Positions 52,421 to 56,716 of a stretch of 56,716 bases of DNA are shown one piece after another; position 1 is the first letter of the stretch, and every line of letters starts with the position of its first letter. The DNA comes from Bacteroidota bacterium. GTDB lineage: Bacteria > Bacteroidota > Bacteroidia > Bacteroidales > FEN-979. A program made the position numbers and the translations under genes. The stretch is taken from positions 1 to 56,716 of the forward strand of contig JAPLDO010000167.1 in NCBI GenBank assembly GCA_026391715.1, written 5' to 3'. The notes beneath the pieces are model-generated. The model saw only the letters and a list, made by a program, of their open reading frames with translations, did not search any database and was not told where the DNA came from.

Positions 52421-53442
52421 TCAAAGGAATCCTTTTCGATATCCAGGGCTTTTCGGTTCATGATGGTCCGGGCTGCCGCACTCTGGTATTTTTAAAAGGA
52501 TGTTCTCTGCAATGTGCGTGGTGTTCAAACCCCGAAGGTATTTCACCTTACCCCGAGCCACTCTGGAATGCCCGGAAATGCACTTACGATATGGCTTGTG
52601 TTACAGCATGCCCATCTGATGCCATAAACCCCGACGCCGATCTCCTGATATTTGATAAAACCAAATGCGGTGTTTGTTCTTCGTTTGAATGTATTAATGC
52701 ATGTTGTTCGGGCGCGCTGAGGCTTGCTGGGTATCAACTTTCAGTTGATGAAATATTCATGCAAATCACCCGCGACCGACAATACTGGGGACCGGATGGA
52801 GGCGTCACCCTCACCGGTGGCGAACCTTTTCTGCAACCTAAATTCACGTTTGATTTACTGAAACGATGTTACGATTCATACATTCATACGGCAGTTGAAA
52901 CGTGTGGTAATGTCGCCTGGCAAAATATCTCTCCTGCTTTACCCTTTCTTGACTGGATATTTTTTGACCTTAAACATTCTGACCCGGAAAAACATCAAAA
53001 AATGACCGACCCCGGATATAAATCCGGCTGCCATAAAATTCAATCAAAAAATTCTCCAATCCTTCAATTCTCCAATCCTTCAATCACTAATTCCTCCAAT
53101 CCTTCAATCGTTTTCAATTCTCATCAACGTATCCTCGCTAATGCGCGACACCTGGCGAGTGAGTTCAAAGGACGTTTGATCTTCAGAATGCCAGTAATTC
53201 CGGGATTCAATGATGATGCAGAAAATATTGCCGCCACTGCAAGGTTTATTCTGGAAACAGGAAGAAATGAAATTAACATACTGCCGGTTCATCATCTTGG
53301 CAGAGAGAAATACAATTTACTTGGCGAAACTTATTACACAACTGAATTTTCAATTCCAACGAAGGATAATCTTTATAAAATCCGGGATCAGTTTATCAAC
53401 TCCGGAATTGAATGCTATATTGGCAGCGACACGCCTTTTTAA
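52402..53442 (+). CDS. hpdA: radical-SAM glycyl radical enzyme activase
   Basis: 346 residues. CSLQCAWC (Cys34, 38, 41) is the radical-SAM cluster motif, preceded by FSVHDGPGCRTLVFLKGC. A ferredoxin-like insert has CTYDMACVTACP (60-70) and CGVCSSFECINAC (89-101) for extra clusters. GGVTLTGGEPFLQP binds SAM, and the rest of the barrel (AVETCGN, FFDLKHSDPEKHQKMTD, FRMPVIPGFNDD, NILPVHHLGREKY) is intact. It should install the glycyl radical on Gly864. About 30 residues (204-237, SNPSIxx-type repeats) are encoded by CTCCAATCCTTCAAT repeats inserted in the loop after KHSDPEKH. The start overlaps hpdC by 19 bp. Confidence 0.88.
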   Translation: MARTELIKGILFDIQGFSVHDGPGCRTLVFLKGCSLQCAWCSNPEGISPYPEPLWNARKCTYDMACVTACPSDAINPDADLLIFDKTKCGVCSSFECINACCSGALRLAGYQLSVDEIFMQITRDRQYWGPDGGVTLTGGEPFLQPKFTFDLLKRCYDSYIHTAVETCGNVAWQNISPALPFLDWIFFDLKHSDPEKHQKMTDPGYKSGCHKIQSKNSPILQFSNPSITNSSNPSIVFNSHQRILANARHLASEFKGRLIFRMPVIPGFNDDAENIAATARFILETGRNEINILPVHHLGREKYNLLGETYYTTEFSIPTKDNLYKIRDQFINSGIECYIGSDTPF

Positions 53443-53818
53443 ACAACCATTAACCATAGGCATGTAAACCCGGACTCTCTCTCTCGTTTTCCCTTGTAAT
53501 TTGGGGTTTGGGCTGATTTACTTCCATATTCAAAGTCCCAAATCAAAGGGAAAAAGGAGAGGAAGTGTAAAGCATACACGAATCACTGATTTCAGCTTAC
53601 GAAAATATATCCTGCGCAGGCAACCTTTTACAACTTGCCATGTCTCTTAATTGATTATCAGGGGCGGTAATACCAGAATGCTGAATATGAGCATTTTTAT
53701 TCAGAGGGAGTATAAAAATCAGAATCACCAACTTAGGGTGAGAAAATTGTTGTAATTTTACATCGAATCTGTTTTGAAACCCCAATCCTATCAGGATGAT
53801 CGCATTTATCTCCTTCAG
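53443..53818. other. 376-bp gap with an imperfect inverted repeat
   Basis: CTCTCTCTCGTTTTCCCTTG and ATTTGGGGTTTGGG near 53475-53513 are answered by CCCAAATCAAAGGGAAAAAG and GAGAG near 53540-53565, forming an imperfect hairpin that could end the hpd transcript. The motif resembles the dispersed element at 6963. The remainder should contain the promoter of the following large gene. No gene is seen. Confidence 0.5.
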
Positions 53819-56716
53819 ATGAAAATAAATGACCGCAAGGGATCATGGATCCCAATTCCCTATTTTTTCTTCGTGGTTCTTTTTTCGCTTGGTTTTTATA
53901 CCGGCGCGAATGGGCAAACGCCAACATCATCCTGCGCTAACTCCAATTTTTCTTTGGGAGATTTTACCAATTGGACAGGTTGTTGTGGGGATTGGAATAA
54001 CCAGTTTCCTCCTCCATGCAATAACCCAAATCAACCTTGGATCAATTCGCCAAATGGAGGCCATTATCAAATCATTCCCGCGCCAGGAGCTCCCGACAAT
54101 TTTGTAACTGTAATAAATTCTGTTTTTCCTGGAGAAGCATATTCAGCTCTTATTGGGAAACATCAGGTTAATAATGGCGGAGGGTCTATTGATCAGCTAA
54201 CTTACCCAATGGTAATTGGATCAGATAATCAGTTTTTTATTTATCGCTGTGCCGTTGTTCTTGGCGGAATCTATGATGCAACTCATAACACGGCTGATAA
54301 AAGACCGCGTTTTACCATTGAAATCAAAGATCATGTGACAGGAGTGTTACTCGACCCATTATGCGGTTTTTTTGACGTCTATCCAGGCGACGGTCAGCCA
54401 GGATGGGACTCCTTAGGAGAAGGCACCAGTAAATTAATTTTTAAAAACTGGAACACCGTTGGAATAGATTTATCTCAAATGACTGTTTTAGGGCAAACCA
54501 TTGATGTAGTATTTACGGTTCATGGTTGTAGCTATTCGGCACATACAGGGTATGCCTATATTTCCACAACCTGCGGTTCAATGAATATTGATCTGGCAGG
54601 TTGCGAAGGCTCTGGCTTTGTTACATTGTCTGGTCCTCCAGGGTTTGCTGAATACAAATGGCAAGGTCCTTTTTGCCCCGACCCAATATTATGTCCTACT
54701 CCCGCTCCGATTTTCTATGGACAAAGTGTTACAATTAATACAGCACAGGGCGCTGTTTCAGGTAATTTATTTGATTTAACATTGACCGCCTCAAATGGAT
54801 GCTTCGTTAAACATGTTCAGCAATTAGTTGCCTTTACCTCGGTTGACGCCAATTTTTCTTCAGTGATAAATTGTGTCGGAAATTCCAGCTCCTTTACTGA
54901 TATTTCCACAAGTACCAATCAAAGTCAGCCAATTGTTAAAAGAAGATGGCGGTTTGATACCGACAGCGCCTTTACAGCAGTAACAACCAATGCAACGATT
55001 ACCCACACCTATAATGTTATCGGTCCCCATGTTGTCACCATCGAATCGCTTTCACAGGATAGCTGTATGGGAACCATCACCGATACTGTCAATGTTGGTC
55101 CTCCTCCAATGTTTATCAACTTACCTCCAGGACCGGAAAAGCCAATTTGCTCCGGCGATAAGGCTGCGATCACCTTAGCTTTTACACAAACAGGCGCCGA
55201 CGCTACCTGGACTTACCAAATAACAAGCGGAACACCCGTTATTCATAAAAATCCGGTAAACCAGTCGGGACTTACCATCAACGATACCATTGTAAATATC
55301 GGACCCGGCGACGCCGTTGTAACTTATACCATCACGCCAAGGATTGGCGATTGTACCGGCGTTGATACCACATTTCAGGTGACTGTGCATCCATTACCTG
55401 TGCCGCTGATTTCGGGATTCGCCACTGTTTGCGCCGGCGCGAATGACGTTTCATATTCCACTGAAACCGGGAAAAGCAACTATGCATGGGTTGTTTCATC
55501 AGGCGGCATTATTACCAGCGGGCAAGGGTCTGATTCCATTTTGGTAACATGGAACGCCGCCGGAATGCAAACGGTTAGCGCAAACTATACCGACGCTAAT
55601 GGATGCGACGCGATGGCTCCAACTGTAATAAATGTTACCGTGAATCCGGTTCCAACTGCCAATTCTGTTGGCAACCAGGTTTTGTGCCACAATGCGCAAA
55701 CCTCTGTTGTTTCATTCTCAGGAAGCGTTCCGGGAACCGTTTATAACTGGGCAAATTCAAATACCTCCATCGGTTTGGGCGCCGGAGGTTCAGGGGCTGT
55801 TCCATCTTTCACGGCAACCAATACCTCCTTTGTGCCGGTAACTGCAATAATCACTGTTACGCCGGTTTATACCAATGCAGGAGTGACTTGCACCGGAACC
55901 TCCACCTCTTTCAATATCACAGTAAATCCAATACCCACCATTACGCCGGTTACAAATCAGGTTTTGTGCCATAATACTCAAACCAATCTGATTACATTCG
56001 CTGGAAGTGTTCAGGGAACTGTTTTTAACTGGACAAACAGCCAGCCCTCCATTGGCATTGCCGCCGGCGGTTCGGGGGATATTTCAGTATTTACGGCAAC
56101 CAATACTTCAACAAATCCGGTAACGGCAACTATTACTGTTACGCCTCAATTTACAAACGCAGGAACGACATGCGGAGGTACGCCAACATTTTTCACAATC
56201 ACGGTAAATCCTATACCAGTTGTCAACCCGATTACCAGCCAGGTTTTGTGCCACAATTCGCCAACTTCCCAGGTTTCAATTTCGGGAAATGTTCCGGGAA
56301 CTGTCTATAACTGGGTAAATTCAAATGCCTCAATTGGCTTGGCTGCCAGCGGTTCAGGGACTATTCCATCATTCACTGCTACTAATACTTCCTTTGTACC
56401 AGTGACAGCAACAATCACGGTTACGCCGGTTTTTAACAATGCGGGACCGACTTGTACCGGCACGCCTGTCGCTATCACCATAACGGTAAATCCAATACCT
56501 ACTATCAACCCGGTTAACAATCAGGTTTTGTGCCATAATACTCAAACTACTTTGGTCTCTTTTATCGGAGATGTTCAGGGAACTGTTTTTAACTGGACAA
56601 ACAGCCAGCCTTCAATTGGCATTGCCGCCAGCGGTACGGGTGATATTTCAGCATTTACTGTCACCAACACTACAACCACTCCGATAACGGCAACTATTAC
56701 CGTTACGCCTCAATTT
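53819..56716 (+). CDS. giant secreted repeat protein, PKD/Ig-like modules, incomplete at the window end
   Basis: At least 966 residues with no stop before the window end. The ATG at 53819 is the first after an in-frame stop and gives a signal peptide (IPYFFFVVLFSLGFYTGANGQ). Residues ~35-240 are a CxxxSNFSLGDFTNW-type N-terminal domain, followed by SxSSF-type PKD-like segments and Ig-like modules. From about residue 620, exact 94-residue repeats start with NQVLCHN and end in TVNPIP (repeat anchors at 55676, 55958, 56240 and 56522). The class is typically exported by the type IX system in Bacteroidota and ends in a gliding or sorting domain outside this window. Its role is probably adhesion or structure. 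Confidence 0.85.
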   Translation, partial: MKINDRKGSWIPIPYFFFVVLFSLGFYTGANGQTPTSSCANSNFSLGDFTNWTGCCGDWNNQFPPPCNNPNQPWINSPNGGHYQIIPAPGAPDNFVTVINSVFPGEAYSALIGKHQVNNGGGSIDQLTYPMVIGSDNQFFIYRCAVVLGGIYDATHNTADKRPRFTIEIKDHVTGVLLDPLCGFFDVYPGDGQPGWDSLGEGTSKLIFKNWNTVGIDLSQMTVLGQTIDVVFTVHGCSYSAHTGYAYISTTCGSMNIDLAGCEGSGFVTLSGPPGFAEYKWQGPFCPDPILCPTPAPIFYGQSVTINTAQGAVSGNLFDLTLTASNGCFVKHVQQLVAFTSVDANFSSVINCVGNSSSFTDISTSTNQSQPIVKRRWRFDTDSAFTAVTTNATITHTYNVIGPHVVTIESLSQDSCMGTITDTVNVGPPPMFINLPPGPEKPICSGDKAAITLAFTQTGADATWTYQITSGTPVIHKNPVNQSGLTINDTIVNIGPGDAVVTYTITPRIGDCTGVDTTFQVTVHPLPVPLISGFATVCAGANDVSYSTETGKSNYAWVVSSGGIITSGQGSDSILVTWNAAGMQTVSANYTDANGCDAMAPTVINVTVNPVPTANSVGNQVLCHNAQTSVVSFSGSVPGTVYNWANSNTSIGLGAGGSGAVPSFTATNTSFVPVTAIITVTPVYTNAGVTCTGTSTSFNITVNPIPTITPVTNQVLCHNTQTNLITFAGSVQGTVFNWTNSQPSIGIAAGGSGDISVFTATNTSTNPVTATITVTPQFTNAGTTCGGTPTFFTITVNPIPVVNPITSQVLCHNSPTSQVSISGNVPGTVYNWVNSNASIGLAASGSGTIPSFTATNTSFVPVTATITVTPVFNNAGPTCTGTPVAITITVNPIPTINPVNNQVLCHNTQTTLVSFIGDVQGTVFNWTNSQPSIGIAASGTGDISAFTVTNTTTTPITATITVTPQF

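Overview
The window comes from a Bacteroidota chromosome, most likely an anaerobic, Bacteroidales-like environmental lineage (genus not determinable by eye). Supporting signs are Bacteroidota-type promoter boxes (TAnnTTTG) without clear Shine-Dalgarno sequences, a patatin fused to an outer-membrane barrel, a tricorn-like S41 protease, a DUF349 protein, large secreted repeat proteins of the type exported by this phylum, and an oxygen-sensitive glycyl radical enzyme with its activase.

Layout. (1) 0-15.6 kb is housekeeping and metabolism: agmatine deiminase, chorismate synthase, a DUF349 protein, a patatin/barrel protein, a GT39-type membrane glycosyltransferase, a tricorn-like protease, an OsmC plus transsulfuration-lyase pair, and an HSL-type esterase. 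(2) 16.1-19.1 kb is a large secreted repeat protein. Its last ~40 codons look like the variable region of a diversity-generating retroelement (DGR). (3) 19.2-37.0 kb is a decayed mobile or accessory region: a frameshifted conjugation ATPase, several broken secreted-protein genes, scrambled head genes of a prophage (truncated portal, capsid, inverted terminase fragment), two toxin-antitoxin pairs around a 2-kb non-coding array of stem-loops and tandem repeats, and a replication/recombination block. That block holds a VRR-NUC-like nuclease, a TGTCACAAA-rich putative origin, a broken primase-helicase, an SbcC-like ATPase, an MBL hydrolase and RecT. No integrase, tail genes or reverse transcriptase are visible. 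(4) 37.2-49.1 kb returns to chromosomal genes: a DUF3782-like nuclease-fold protein, a GH13 enzyme, an acyltransferase, gamma-carbonic anhydrase, nadB, sucB, sucA, an M20 dipeptidase and an Mpv17-like membrane protein. (5) 49.2-53.4 kb is a three-gene arylacetate-decarboxylase-type glycyl radical system (large subunit, eight-cysteine small subunit, radical-SAM activase). (6) From 53.8 kb a giant secreted repeat protein runs off the window end.

A theme of the whole window is short repeats. Tandem repeats of 6-9 bp sit directly in front of start codons, and in the mobile region they make leaders that lack G on the coding strand. Related short repeats occur inside genes at permissive places (signal peptide, linkers, C-terminal tails, a loop of the activase). 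Several palindromic or MITE-like elements are dispersed as well, including a GACGCAATGCATTGCGTC palindrome seen five times, all inside the prophage block and mostly in frame.

The observations I rate highest are the DGR-like variable region, the glycyl radical decarboxylase operon, the stem-loop array with compensatory changes at 27.5-28.1 kb, the TGTCACAAA array at 30.5-31.06 kb, the RecT/MBL/SbcC-like cassette, and the G-less repeat leaders. All functional calls come from reading the sequence and recalling family motifs; no database search was run.
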